64,000 nucleotides of DNA from Natrialba sp. SSL1. GTDB lineage: Archaea > Halobacteriota > Halobacteria > Halobacteriales > Natrialbaceae. A program made the position numbers and the translations under genes. Below, piece after piece: positions 8,118-17,126 of this stretch. Location: the NCBI RefSeq assembly GCF_001861355.1, contig NZ_MASN01000018.1, positions 1 through 64,000 on the forward strand, in the 5' to 3' direction. The stretch's first letter is position 1. The number at the start of each line of letters is the position of its first letter. The notes below the pieces were generated by a model. That model was not told the origin of the DNA and did not search any database. It was given only the letters and a program-made list of their open reading frames with translations.

Positions 8118-9794
8118 CTACGGCAGCCCACTCTCATTATCGTTATTCCACTCGGAGTCTACAATTTCGATCGGCTCGTTGTCACCGCAGCCGTGTCTGT
8201 GTAGCACCACCGCCGAGCGCTCGCGCTCGTCCGGTGTCCCGATCGTCTCGCGGGTTACCTCCTCCTGTACCTGATACATCGTGAGGTGCGTGAGTTCGTC
8301 GCCGCCGTCGTGGGCCTCGTTCCACTCGGTGCAGATGTGTTCGGCCAGCAGGGCGGTCGTCTCAGGCGGCTCCGTCGCTCCGACGCTGTTCATATAGAAG
8401 CGCTCGCGGTACGTCTCGTACTGCTGCTGGAGATTCTCGTAGGGACGGTCGAACGTCAGTTCACGATCGTTGTACACGTCGAGGCGCTCCCCAGAGGCGG
8501 TCACTGCCGGGAAGACGTAGTACCGGTCCGTCGTCCGTGGCTCCGGAGCAAAGATACTCCACTCAGTCTGGTGGTCGACGAACCCGGTCGCGCCTCGTTC
8601 GATCTCCGCGACCGGATCGACCTCGTCATGGTCACCGACCAGCCCACCCGCAGAGAGTACCGACACCAGCGCGATAACGACCCCAATCGCGATGATAGCA
8701 GCCATCGCCGTCCGTGCCGGATCGTGTCGAAGTCGGTGTCCGAGAGTTGCAGCGTACTCGAGTTCGAGCCGTGGCAGGCGGGCGGCGATTGCAGGTAGTG
8801 CTGGAAGACGGTCGGAGAGTCGGTGGTGGCGAGCGAGTGGGAGCCGAGTTCGGACCGCTCTGTTCGCGGTCGTGGGTTCGCCGCTCGTCGTCGAAAGCGA
8901 GAGCCGTTGTGCGACGGCCGAGAGGTCGTCCCAGAACGACGACTGGAGAAAGAGGATGAGTCCGGCGAGCGCGACGAACGCGAACGCACCGATGCGGACG
9001 GTGACGGCGAACGACAGGTGGGCGACCATGTAGATCGAGACGAGCCCCGTTCGGAGGCGACCGCGCGCGAGGACGAGCAGGCCGGAGAGACAGAGCATGT
9101 AGTACCACGCGAAACCGCCGGCTTGAAGCAACGACGGGACCGCGTGGAGGGAGTCCGCGAGGAGAAACGTCATATCGTCGAGGCCGAAGACGAGGACGGC
9201 CGCCTCGCCGCTCGGCCACAGGGTAGAGCCGGACTTGTGATAGCCGTTGACCGTGTACATCGTGATCATCTGGAGGAGTGCGAGCGCCGTGCCGATGCTC
9301 GCGACGCTCGCTCTCCGTTCCCGGTCAGCGTGGACGGCGTCGATCGACCACCGTTCCCCGAGCGGGAGGAAGATCGCCCAGAAGAGCAGCCAGACGAACA
9401 GCGTGTCGGCGTAGCTCAGCACCAGTGGGTTCCGCAGGTCGAGCGAGAGAACGAACACGAGCGACAGCGCGGTCGCGACTCGAGTGTAGTAGCCGACGAG
9501 CAACAGGACGGCGAGCACGCCGTGGACGACGAACAGCGCCGCCGTCCCAGTGGGATCGGTGGTGAGGAAGTACACCGACGGCGCGTCAGTCGACAGGGCG
9601 GCGGTTGCGAGCGACTGGGGGACCGGACCGGCCTCGGTGTAGAAGTACGAGAAATTCCGAGCGCGAAGGAAGAGATCGACGAGAATCAACAGTGCGAGGG
9701 CGATCCGAAAGAGCGCGAGTGTGCGGGTGTCGATGCGGACGCGCTCGCGCAGGGCTGCTCGTAGCGTCGCCGTCGCGGAGGCGGCCAGAACCAT
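8118..9794 (-). CDS. HTTM-domain membrane protein
   Basis: A 558-residue integral membrane protein with an N-terminal HTTM domain (four paired helices, horizontally transferred transmembrane, related to vitamin K-dependent gamma-carboxylase). Residues 20-320 hold about eight membrane segments, with family residues in RIALALLILVDLFLRARNF, YADTLFVW and YTVNGYHKSG. A further helix lies near 375-400. The C-terminal ~150 residues are soluble (WSIFAPEPRTTDRYYVFP), probably outside the cell. The reaction is unknown in archaea. It stands alone, converging with the ArsM-like gene. Confidence 0.8.
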   Translation of the reverse strand: MVLAASATATLRAALRERVRIDTRTLALFRIALALLILVDLFLRARNFSYFYTEAGPVPQSLATAALSTDAPSVYFLTTDPTGTAALFVVHGVLAVLLLVGYYTRVATALSLVFVLSLDLRNPLVLSYADTLFVWLLFWAIFLPLGERWSIDAVHADRERRASVASIGTALALLQMITMYTVNGYHKSGSTLWPSGEAAVLVFGLDDMTFLLADSLHAVPSLLQAGGFAWYYMLCLSGLLVLARGRLRTGLVSIYMVAHLSFAVTVRIGAFAFVALAGLILFLQSSFWDDLSAVAQRLSLSTTSGEPTTANRAVRTRLPLARHHRLSDRLPALPAIAARLPRLELEYAATLGHRLRHDPARTAMAAIIAIGVVIALVSVLSAGGLVGDHDEVDPVAEIERGATGFVDHQTEWSIFAPEPRTTDRYYVFPAVTASGERLDVYNDRELTFDRPYENLQQQYETYRERFYMNSVGATEPPETTALLAEHICTEWNEAHDGGDELTHLTMYQVQEEVTRETIGTPDERERSAVVLHRHGCGDNEPIEIVDSEWNNDNESGLP

Positions 9795-9943
9795 CGGAAG
9801 AGACTCTTTTTTCCAGAGGCGTCGGGCACAACATATGTTTTGTTATGTGGCCTCGAACGAGGCTGGACTCGAACGGTCGCGGTGCTCCGGTCTGAGCGAG
9901 AGCGAGCCAGGAACCGACACTGCCGAGAGCAGCCAATACGATG

Positions 9944-12820
9944 TTAGTCCGCCAGCGGCAGTGTAAACGAAATCGTCGTTCCGTCTCCGGGTTCGGACTC
10001 GACCCAGATGGTGCCACCGTGGCGCTCGACGATCCGCTGGCAGAGCGCGAGTCCGATTCCAGTCCCCTCGAACTCCTCGCGGCTGTGGAGGCGGTCGAAG
10101 ACCGAAAAGATCCGCTCCTGATCGTCCGCGTCGATCCCGATCCCGTCGTCCGCAATCGAGATCACACACTCGTCGTCCCACGTCCGCCGCTCTGCGCTCA
10201 CGTGCACGGCTGGTGCCCCCTCGTCGTTGTACACGAGTGCGTTGCTGAGAAGGTTCTGCACAACTTGGCGGAGCTGGGACTCGTCACCCTGCACGCGCGG
10301 CAGCGACTCGACCGTAATCTCCGCATCGCGCTCTGTCACCTGTACCTGGAGGTCCTTGCGAACCTCCTCGACGATGGTGTCGAGATCGATCGGCTCGAGT
10401 GGCTCCCCTCTGGTCTCGACTCTGGCGTACTCGAGTAATCCGTCGATCATCTCTCGCATCCGGTCGGCCCCGTTGACGGCGAACTCGAGGAACTCTGCGC
10501 CCTCGTCGTCGAGTTCGTCGCGGTAGCGGCTGTCGAGCAGTTGGAGGTAGCTCGAGACCATTCGAAGGGGCTCTTGCAGGTCGTGGGAAGCGGCGTAGGC
10601 GAACTGTTCGAGGCGTTCGTTCGAGGACTCGAGGTTAGAGACGAGCGTCTCGAGTTCGGTCTGGCGGCGCTGGCGTTCGTACTCGTAGCTGAGCCACTGG
10701 GTTGCGAGTTCGACGAAGCGCTGTTCTGCAGGCGAGAAGGGCGCGGGGCGTTCGTCCTCGCCGGCGAAACAGAGCGTGCCGTAGAGCGTGTCGTCGACCA
10801 TGACCTTGCCGCCGACGTAGGCGTCGAAGTCCCAGCGCTCGTAGGCGGCGTCGGAGACGGTCTCTGCCGGCGGGGAGTCGATGAGGACGAGCAGGTCGTC
10901 GGTGTCGATCGTCTCTCGGCAGTACGTCTCCGACAGTGGTGCGGTCGCACCCGGTTCGATCTCCCTGCCGCCGATAGACTGGGCGACTTCGAACCGGTTG
11001 CGATCGGCGTCGATGGCTGAGACGAAGCCGACGGGCAGGTCGAGGCGCTCGCGGCCGAGTTCGAGGAGATCGTCGACTTTCTCCTCGAACGAGCGCTCCC
11101 GATCGGCAGTAATTTCGTACAGTCGCTGAAGCGCGTGATTGCTCTTTCGTAGCTCCTGTTTGGTCTCCTTTCTGGCAGACACGTCACGGAGATAGACCGA
11201 CAGCCCGGTCTCCGACGGATAGGCGTTGATCTCGACCCATGCATCGAGTGCTGGCACGTTCGCTTCGAATGAAACAGGTTCTTGCGTGGTTGCTGCCTGC
11301 CGGAGTGTCGACTCGACATCGTCTGCATCGGGGAAGACCGACCAGAACGACTGCCCGACGAGCGCCTCGTCGGACGCGTCGAGGAGGTCGACCGCACTGT
11401 CGTTTACGTACGTGAACGTCCAGTCCGTGTCGATACCGATGAACGCGTCCGTGATCCGGGTGTGGACTTCGTCGAGTTCCTCCTCGAGTTGGCGTCGTTT
11501 CGTCACGTCGCGGACGACACAGACCATACCGCCGTCGTCGGTCGGCGCGAGGTAGTGATCCTCGATGAACTGACTACCGTCTCGTCGCAGCCCGACGGTT
11601 TCGCCCGACCAGGCCTCGCCCTCCTGTACCGTCGAGACCACGTCCTCGTAGATCTCGTCGGTCATCCCTTCGGGATACAGCCGCTCCCAATGCATACCGA
11701 TCATCGTCTCCGGTTCGTAGTCATAGAGCTCCGCGTACGCCGAGTTTACGTAGACGAAGGTGCCTTCCTCATCGAGCAGACTGATCCCCTCACTCGCTGT
11801 TTCGAGCGCTTGCACTACCCGTTCGTGCGTGCTGAAGCCCGCCCCGGTTGCTGTACACTCCGGTTCTGGACGTTGTTTGGCCTGGACGTTTCGGATGGCG
11901 GACTCGAGTACGGTGCCAATGCGCTGGAGGAAGGCGAGGTCGTCCTCGGTGAACTGGTGGGTGGTGTCGGTGGGAAGGGTGAGGGTGAGGAGCCCCCACG
12001 GCTGGCTGTGTTCGGACTCAAACGCAGACGTGAACTGGTCGTTGGTTTCAGACGCATCGTTGGGTCCGTCCTCACGATCATGGCTGCGACCACGGCCACG
12101 GTCGCGGTCACACTCAGCGGAACCAGCACCACCGAGACGAATCACACATCCTTGTGCTGAACCGGCGTCAGCATCGTCGTCTCTGCCCTCGACTCCATCT
12201 CTTTCTCCACCTTCGTCCCCATTTACATCTCTACCTCTACCTCTCCCTTCACCTTCGATTCCATCTCTATTTCTATCTCTATCTCTATTTTCGTCTCCGC
12301 CCCCACCTCCATCGCTACCTTCGACCCAATCTCCATCTTTCCCTTCGTCTCGATCCCCTCCGCTCATCGACCCAACGGCAACGAACCCGGGGTCGTCATC
12401 GGACACCGCACCCACGACCGGCGCAGCCGACTCGAGTGCCCGACCGGCGAGGCCGTGAGTAACGGACCGCGAACACCCAATTGCGGTTTCATCACTGCTC
12501 TCCGGTGGGGCCGCTTCTCCAGACGTTGCCACTGCGCGGACAGTCGCAGTCCGCGCGATTCGGGTCGCACGCTCGTCGTCAGCGTCAGACTCAGCCCCAG
12601 CACCGTCCGACTTCTCCACCGAGACGTCGTCGAACTCGAGTACCGACAGTGCTGTCACGTCGACTGCAGTTACAATACGGTCGCTCACGTCGTCCAGAAA
12701 CCGATCGAGGCATGCGTACTCGAGTGCACGCTGTCGGATCTCGCGGATGACGTGTTCACGGTGCCGTCGAGCGTCCGACACGGACGACTCGCCGGAATCC
12801 GTTCGCGGAGGAGCAGGCAT
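9944..12820 (-). CDS. PAS/GAF sensor histidine kinase with large low-complexity insert
   Basis: A 958-residue cytosolic two-component sensor. In order: an N-terminal GAF-like domain (about 25-335) split by a ~75-residue Asp/Gly/Arg tract near 155-230; PAS (about 345-460, with FVYVNSAYAELYDYEP); a second PAS (465-575); a second GAF (590-735); HisKA with SHDLQEPLRMV (His near 751); and HATPase with NLLSNAL, ADDGIGID and GTGIGLALCQRIVERHGG to the end. No membrane helices are seen, so it should sense an internal or diffusible signal. No response regulator lies nearby. The insert is encoded by imperfect hexanucleotide repeats at about 12165-12350. Confidence 0.9.
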   Translation of the reverse strand: MPAPPRTDSGESSVSDARRHREHVIREIRQRALEYACLDRFLDDVSDRIVTAVDVTALSVLEFDDVSVEKSDGAGAESDADDERATRIARTATVRAVATSGEAAPPESSDETAIGCSRSVTHGLAGRALESAAPVVGAVSDDDPGFVAVGSMSGGDRDEGKDGDWVEGSDGGGGGDENRDRDRNRDGIEGEGRGRGRDVNGDEGGERDGVEGRDDDADAGSAQGCVIRLGGAGSAECDRDRGRGRSHDREDGPNDASETNDQFTSAFESEHSQPWGLLTLTLPTDTTHQFTEDDLAFLQRIGTVLESAIRNVQAKQRPEPECTATGAGFSTHERVVQALETASEGISLLDEEGTFVYVNSAYAELYDYEPETMIGMHWERLYPEGMTDEIYEDVVSTVQEGEAWSGETVGLRRDGSQFIEDHYLAPTDDGGMVCVVRDVTKRRQLEEELDEVHTRITDAFIGIDTDWTFTYVNDSAVDLLDASDEALVGQSFWSVFPDADDVESTLRQAATTQEPVSFEANVPALDAWVEINAYPSETGLSVYLRDVSARKETKQELRKSNHALQRLYEITADRERSFEEKVDDLLELGRERLDLPVGFVSAIDADRNRFEVAQSIGGREIEPGATAPLSETYCRETIDTDDLLVLIDSPPAETVSDAAYERWDFDAYVGGKVMVDDTLYGTLCFAGEDERPAPFSPAEQRFVELATQWLSYEYERQRRQTELETLVSNLESSNERLEQFAYAASHDLQEPLRMVSSYLQLLDSRYRDELDDEGAEFLEFAVNGADRMREMIDGLLEYARVETRGEPLEPIDLDTIVEEVRKDLQVQVTERDAEITVESLPRVQGDESQLRQVVQNLLSNALVYNDEGAPAVHVSAERRTWDDECVISIADDGIGIDADDQERIFSVFDRLHSREEFEGTGIGLALCQRIVERHGGTIWVESEPGDGTTISFTLPLAD
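12165..12350. repeat. Imperfect hexanucleotide repeat tract inside the histidine kinase gene
   Basis: Pyrimidine-rich iterations on the plus strand (CTCTACCTC, TCTATTTC, TCTATCTC) encode alternating RDRDRN/GRGR/DGDE residues on the minus strand. The frame stays open throughout, so units were gained or lost in multiples of three. Confidence 0.7.
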
Positions 12821-12934
12821 TCACGGCCACTACCCGATACAACGATTTAAGCGATTTTCTAAAAACGAGTGAGAGTCGAGTCGGGGAGACGGTAGAAAAT
12901 CAACCGACGCTGTCCCAACACTTGCAACGCTCAC

Positions 12935-14140
12935 TCACTTCGTCGCCCCGGAAAGTGCCTCGCCGCGAACGAGACGCGGAAAAATAACGGTGAGAAACCG
13001 CCGAATGGCGACGACGATCAGCGGCGCGAGAAAGACGCCGTACCAGCCGACGGTCGCGCCGCCCACGAGGTATCCGACGAGCATCACACTCGAGGGCGTG
13101 CCGTGACTCGAGAGCGACGGTCGCACCCAGTAGCGGATGATGGGATCGATGACGACCCAACCGAGAACGGCCACTGCGGCGGGCACCCACAGGGTCTGGG
13201 GGTCGGTCTGGAGCGCACGGATCGCGAGGTAGGCAACCAGCGGGATGTAGACCAGCGAGCGACCGACGAGCGGAATAAACGAGGCTATCCCGATGACAAT
13301 CGCGAGCAGGATCGGCACTGGAACTGCGACCGCAGCCGGTGCGACGAGATTCAGCGCTCGAAAGAGTACCCAGGCGAGCACCACGACACCGACCACGGTC
13401 AGCATCTGGCCCGCGTAGACCTGACTCAGTTCCCGGTCGACACCGCGGAGGTACTGCAGTCCCGTCGCGTCGCGGCGGTCGCCGAGCGAGCGAAGCCAGC
13501 CCGCGATCACCCGATCGTAGCACAACAACAGGTAGACGAACGCAAACAGGAGCGTCACCGTGAACACAAGCGTCGCGAGTTGGGCGAGCACACCCGTCCC
13601 GTACTCGAGTAGCGCCGTGGCATCGGCCGGCCGGAGTCGGTCGACGAGCATCGACGCGAGCTCCGCCGGTGACTCCGGCGGTCGATCGAGGACGAGGCCG
13701 AGTCCGGGAGCCAGCGTCTCGAGTGCCTGGTCTACGTCGGCGTCGGTGAGTGTCAGTGCCTGCCCGATCGCGATGGCGACGATGGTGCCCAGAAACGCGA
13801 CGAGTGGGACGATACCAAGCAGAATCGTCAGGATGGCGGCGCGGGCGGTCGTACCGACGGTGGACTCGAGTCGCCGTGCCGCGGGGCGGCCGACGTAGTA
13901 GAGAAAGAGACCGAAGGCAACGATGCCGAGGTACGCGAGCAGGAGCCAGAGCAAGATGGCGGCCACGATAAGTGCAAGGAACCACCACACGAGTCGAGAG
14001 CGAGCAGGGAGGAGTCGATCGAAGGAGACACTGGGAGTGGTGTTGGTGGCGGTGGTCGGAGTGGTGGCAACGGTGTCCTCATCCTCGTCGTCGATGTCGC
14101 CGCTGTCGGTATCGTCATCACCGCCACTCCCCGTTGACAT
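12935..14140 (-). CDS. AI-2E family transporter
   Basis: A 401-residue membrane protein of the AI-2E/PerM family, whose members export small molecules or act as ion antiporters; the substrate is not predictable. An acidic N-terminus of ~45 residues (DDDTDSGDIDDEDED) precedes two helices near 52-85. The family core follows: GVDRELSQVYAGQML near 245, then helices, PLVGRSLVYIPL, and the C-terminal ATVGWYGVFLAPLIV segment; about eight membrane segments in all. The start ATG 14140 gives the normal length. A much longer open frame upstream is an antisense shadow of the phosphotransferase gene. Confidence 0.86.
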   Translation of the reverse strand: MSTGSGGDDDTDSGDIDDEDEDTVATTPTTATNTTPSVSFDRLLPARSRLVWWFLALIVAAILLWLLLAYLGIVAFGLFLYYVGRPAARRLESTVGTTARAAILTILLGIVPLVAFLGTIVAIAIGQALTLTDADVDQALETLAPGLGLVLDRPPESPAELASMLVDRLRPADATALLEYGTGVLAQLATLVFTVTLLFAFVYLLLCYDRVIAGWLRSLGDRRDATGLQYLRGVDRELSQVYAGQMLTVVGVVVLAWVLFRALNLVAPAAVAVPVPILLAIVIGIASFIPLVGRSLVYIPLVAYLAIRALQTDPQTLWVPAAVAVLGWVVIDPIIRYWVRPSLSSHGTPSSVMLVGYLVGGATVGWYGVFLAPLIVVAIRRFLTVIFPRLVRGEALSGATK

Positions 14141-14332
14141 AGCGGTTGGATGACGCGTGTAGCTATAATTCTTACACGCGGGTGTACCAGCCGCGTACCC
14201 GCGTTCGCACTTTGGCGCAGATGGTATACCGAAACACCCCACCAGTCCGTCGCCACAGGATACTACAGTCTCTCGTGACCGCCCCTCACACCACCAGAAC
14301 GCTTTTTCGAGCGCCGTGATTCTGTCAGTCCA

Positions 14333-15493
14333 ATGTCGCCGAGCCGAGACGAACTCGAGACGGAGGCACTCGAGTCCTCTCTCACTACGGAACTCGACCG
14401 TGAGGTGACCGACAGCACGGTCATCGACAACGGACTCAACCTCATCTGCTCGGTGTCGACGGCAACCGAGGCGGACGCCTACGTTGTGCGACGCCCCAAC
14501 AAGTTGCGACAGACGGGGCTCTTCGTCGACCTTCGACAAGAGTACCGTATTCTCGACCGGCTGCGAGAGACGCCGGTCGACGCGCCGGAGCCGGTACACT
14601 ACTGCGACGACCCGTCGATTATCGGCGGGCCGTTCGTCGTGATGACACACCTCGATGGCGAGTCGATCCCGCTTGGAACCGCACTCCCGGAACGGTTCCA
14701 ACGACCAGCGGCACGGGAGCGAGTGGCGACGGCCGTGGTCGATGCGCTCGCCGAGATTCACGCACTCGAGACGACCCGGTTCGAAGGCGTCTGCGAGTAC
14801 CAGTCCCCGCGCGAACAGGTGACCCGAGCGCTGGAGCGAGTGCGGGCCGCAGAAAGCGTGGTCGGCCACGAACTGCCGATGCTCCGGGGAACTGGGGAGC
14901 GGTTGCAGGAGAATGCGCCCGCCCCGTCCGAGACGGAGACGACGGTCGTCCACGGCGATTTCAGGCCGAGCAATCTCCTCTTCGCCGGCGAAACCAATCC
15001 CCGGATCACCGGTGTTCTCGACTGGGAAACGGCGATGCTCGGCGACCCGCACACCGAACTGGGCTACCTGCTCCTGCGCTGGCGTGACGAGGGCGATCCA
15101 ACACTCTCGCTTGCCGATCTCGAGACACGCGCGAGTGACGACGCGCTCGAGGAGATCAGCCAACTGAACGAGCACGGACTCGCACCCTACACGGCGAATC
15201 CGGGTAGTCCATCACGCGAGGAGCTGATCGACAGATACGAGCAACAGACCGGGAGAACGGTCGATCACGAGCGGTACTATCGCGCTCACGCGGCGTTTTT
15301 GCTGGCAACCGTCTGGGCAGATTTGTACCGTCACGAGGTCGAAACGCTTGCTGAGGTTGCAACTGAGGCTGAGACTGCTGGTGACCGCACTGCCAGTGCT
15401 ACTGACGCCGACGAACTCTCGGAGTGGCTGCCACGCATCGAGTACATGACACTGTTTGCACGCGCTATTCTAGATGGGACCTTCGATCACTGA
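14333..15493 (+). CDS. APH-family phosphotransferase
   Basis: A 386-residue kinase-fold enzyme of the aminoglycoside phosphotransferase/choline kinase type. The catalytic loop is VVHGDFRPSNLLF near residues 200-213 and the metal-binding motif is GVLDWETAMLGDP near 228-240; an N-lobe with YVVRRPN and DLRQEYRIL precedes them. Similar proteins resemble the kinase part of ACAD10 and may phosphorylate hydroxyacyl or sugar-like substrates. Nothing indicates antibiotic resistance. It is divergent from the AI-2E gene with about 190 bases between. Confidence 0.8.
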   Translation: MSPSRDELETEALESSLTTELDREVTDSTVIDNGLNLICSVSTATEADAYVVRRPNKLRQTGLFVDLRQEYRILDRLRETPVDAPEPVHYCDDPSIIGGPFVVMTHLDGESIPLGTALPERFQRPAARERVATAVVDALAEIHALETTRFEGVCEYQSPREQVTRALERVRAAESVVGHELPMLRGTGERLQENAPAPSETETTVVHGDFRPSNLLFAGETNPRITGVLDWETAMLGDPHTELGYLLLRWRDEGDPTLSLADLETRASDDALEEISQLNEHGLAPYTANPGSPSREELIDRYEQQTGRTVDHERYYRAHAAFLLATVWADLYRHEVETLAEVATEAETAGDRTASATDADELSEWLPRIEYMTLFARAILDGTFDH

Positions 15494-15678
15494 CTACGTC
15501 CGATCACTGACCGGCTGCTGACCAGCGTCAGCTCACCGTTCTTGTGGCCCCGACTCCGGTACCGACAGAGAGAACTACTGTAACCGTGGTCAAACAGCCA
15601 GTCGAACCGAACACCTTCGATAGTTTTAGGCCACCCAAAATAAAAACACATATATCGTTTTAGGCTTGCCGAAAAGTT
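15494..15678. other. Upstream region of the iron locus
   Basis: The first ~120 bases hold nothing recognisable. The last 60 carry the first dual iron operator and TATA box, described separately, followed by a short leaderless frame. Confidence 0.5.
15624..15675. promoter_or_regulatory. Dual DtxR/Idr-type iron operators flanking a TATA box (permease promoter)
   Basis: Two near-palindromes, TTAGG-CCAC-CCAAA (15626-15639) and TTAGG-CTTG-CCGAA (15660-15673), lie with centres 34 bases apart. The TATA box (CATATATCG, 15648-15656) is between them. They fit the TTAGG-N4-CCTAA consensus known for haloarchaeal DtxR-family iron repressors. Binding on both sides of TATA would block transcription when iron is plentiful. 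Confidence 0.8.
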
Positions 15679-15855
15679 ATGGAACGGAAATCGATTAGCT
15701 CTCTCTCGGTCGCAGTTGATCGACCGGAGTCCACAGTCACACGCTCGACCGACACTCGCCATCTGTACGGACGGCCGGTCTCGGGCGGTGACACGTCGAA
15801 CGAAGCGCACAGATGGGGACCGGACCAGGAACAGGGGCCCACCCGCAATGTCTGA
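15679..15855 (+). CDS. Possible 58-residue leaderless ORF overlapping the permease start
   Basis: ATG 15679 lies ~28 bases after the TATA box between the iron operators, exactly where a leaderless start is expected. The frame (MERKSISSLSVAVDRPE...) runs 58 codons and its TGA overlaps the permease ATG by eight bases, an arrangement that suggests translational coupling. I recognise no domain. It may be a small protein, a leader whose translation controls the permease, or fortuitous. Without it the permease mRNA would have a ~170-base leader, unusual here. Confidence 0.4.
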   Translation: MERKSISSLSVAVDRPESTVTRSTDTRHLYGRPVSGGDTSNEAHRWGPDQEQGPTRNV

Positions 15856-17002
15856 GACGCACTCGAGTGACGCGACAGACCACGGGCGGTCCCGCGGTTC
15901 GCGACGGCCGTTCTCGGACCCGAAGCTTTGGTCGCTCTGTCTCGGAGGAACCGCTATTATCGTTCTGAGCGGGCTCGTACAGCTGAGCTTCGGTGCGTAC
16001 TCGATGTCGATACCCCAGGCGTGGCGCGCGCTGTTCGATCCGACGGTCATCTTCGATTACCGGTGGCTGCTCAACTTCTTCCTCGGTGAGGGGATGCTAG
16101 AGACGCTCACCGGTTACGAGGTGTCCCAGTTACCAGAGTTGTCGACGGAGACGCACATCGTCTGGGATCTGCGCCTGCCGCGCGTGATCGTCGCGATTCT
16201 GGTCGGGATGAGCCTCGCCATCTCCGGCGCGATCTTCCAGGCCGTGACGCGCAATGAACTCGCGAGTCCCTTCATTCTCGGCGTCTCGTCGGGTGCCGGC
16301 CTAATGGTGCTCGTGGTGCTCACCGTCTTCTCCGGTCTGACCACGTTCCTGCCGCTGGTGGCCGCTGCAGGCGGTGCAGGTGCGTTCCTGCTGGTGTATC
16401 TCATCGCGTGGAACAACGGCACGAGCCCCGTTCGGCTGGTGCTGGCTGGCGTCATCGTTGGCACCGTCTGTGGTTCGTTCCAGACCGCACTGTTCGTCTT
16501 TACCGACGACATCGGCGTCGTCCAGCAGGCCATCTCGTGGCTCAACGGCTCGCTGTCCGGCGTCGGCTGGCAGGAGGTCCGGATGGCCCTGCCGTGGACG
16601 ACGGTCTCCGTCGGCCTGGCGTACCTCAGCTCGCGCCAGCTCGACGTCCTCTTGCTCGGTGAAGGGACGGCTTCCGCACTCGGAATGTCCGTCGAGCGCG
16701 TCCGGTTCGGCCTGTCTGGGCTCGCCGTCCTCGCCGCCGCCTCGAGCATCGCCGTCGCCGGCATCGTCAGCTTCGTGGGGCTGATCGTCCCGCACATCGT
16801 CCGCAACGTCGTCGGCAGCGACCACAAGAAGCTGATGATCGGCTGTCTCTTCGTCGGTCCGGCGCTGATGGTCTCGGCCGACGTCGGCGCGCGCCTCGCA
16901 CTCAACCCGGTACAGATTCCGGTCGGCATCGTCACCGGTCTCATCGGTGGCCCGTACTTCCTCTACCTGATGCGCAAGAAGCAGCAACTCGGCGAACTCT
17001 GA
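15848..17002 (+). CDS. FecCD-family iron-siderophore ABC transporter permease
   Basis: A 384-residue inner-membrane permease that would move ferric siderophore, heme or a related metal complex. After ~25 cytosolic residues come about nine to ten helices. Family landmarks are LRLPRVIVAILVGMSLAISGAIFQ near 112-135, NELASPFILGVSSGA near 138-152, the cytosolic ATPase-coupling region around LGMSVERVRFG (about 280), and GIVSFVGLIVPHIVRN near 305-320. It starts at ATG 15848 and is preceded by the dual iron operators. The matching ATPase gene is not in this window. Binding proteins follow, each with its own promoter. Confidence 0.92.
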   Translation: MSETHSSDATDHGRSRGSRRPFSDPKLWSLCLGGTAIIVLSGLVQLSFGAYSMSIPQAWRALFDPTVIFDYRWLLNFFLGEGMLETLTGYEVSQLPELSTETHIVWDLRLPRVIVAILVGMSLAISGAIFQAVTRNELASPFILGVSSGAGLMVLVVLTVFSGLTTFLPLVAAAGGAGAFLLVYLIAWNNGTSPVRLVLAGVIVGTVCGSFQTALFVFTDDIGVVQQAISWLNGSLSGVGWQEVRMALPWTTVSVGLAYLSSRQLDVLLLGEGTASALGMSVERVRFGLSGLAVLAAASSIAVAGIVSFVGLIVPHIVRNVVGSDHKKLMIGCLFVGPALMVSADVGARLALNPVQIPVGIVTGLIGGPYFLYLMRKKQQLGEL

Positions 17003-17070
17003 CGCCACTCTCTGCTGTTAGTCGCGCATTTTGTGGTCGGTCGTACTCGAGTGTCCCACCCCGCCACACT

Positions 17071-17121
17071 TTTTTGGTAGACCTAAAACGAAACATTCAT
17101 AACTATTTAGGTAAGCCTAAA
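17071..17121. promoter_or_regulatory. Dual iron operators before the first binding-protein gene
   Basis: TTTGG-TAGA-CCTAA (17073-17086) and TTAGG-TAAG-CCTAA (17107-17120) have centres 34 bases apart, with an A/T-rich TATA-like stretch (CATTCATAACTA, about 17096-17106) between. The second operator ends six bases before the ATG, so a bound repressor would also cover the transcription start. Confidence 0.85.
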
Positions 17122-17126
17122 ATTAT

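Noticed and set aside
8823-9764. A 313-codon Arg/Glu-rich plus-strand frame
   Set aside because: Antisense to the HTTM membrane protein; the charged repeats are a mirror of Leu/Ala/Val codons.
14141-15175. In-frame extension of the AI-2E gene by 345 codons
   Set aside because: It crosses the promoter region and runs antisense through the phosphotransferase gene; the ATG at 14140 gives a normal length.
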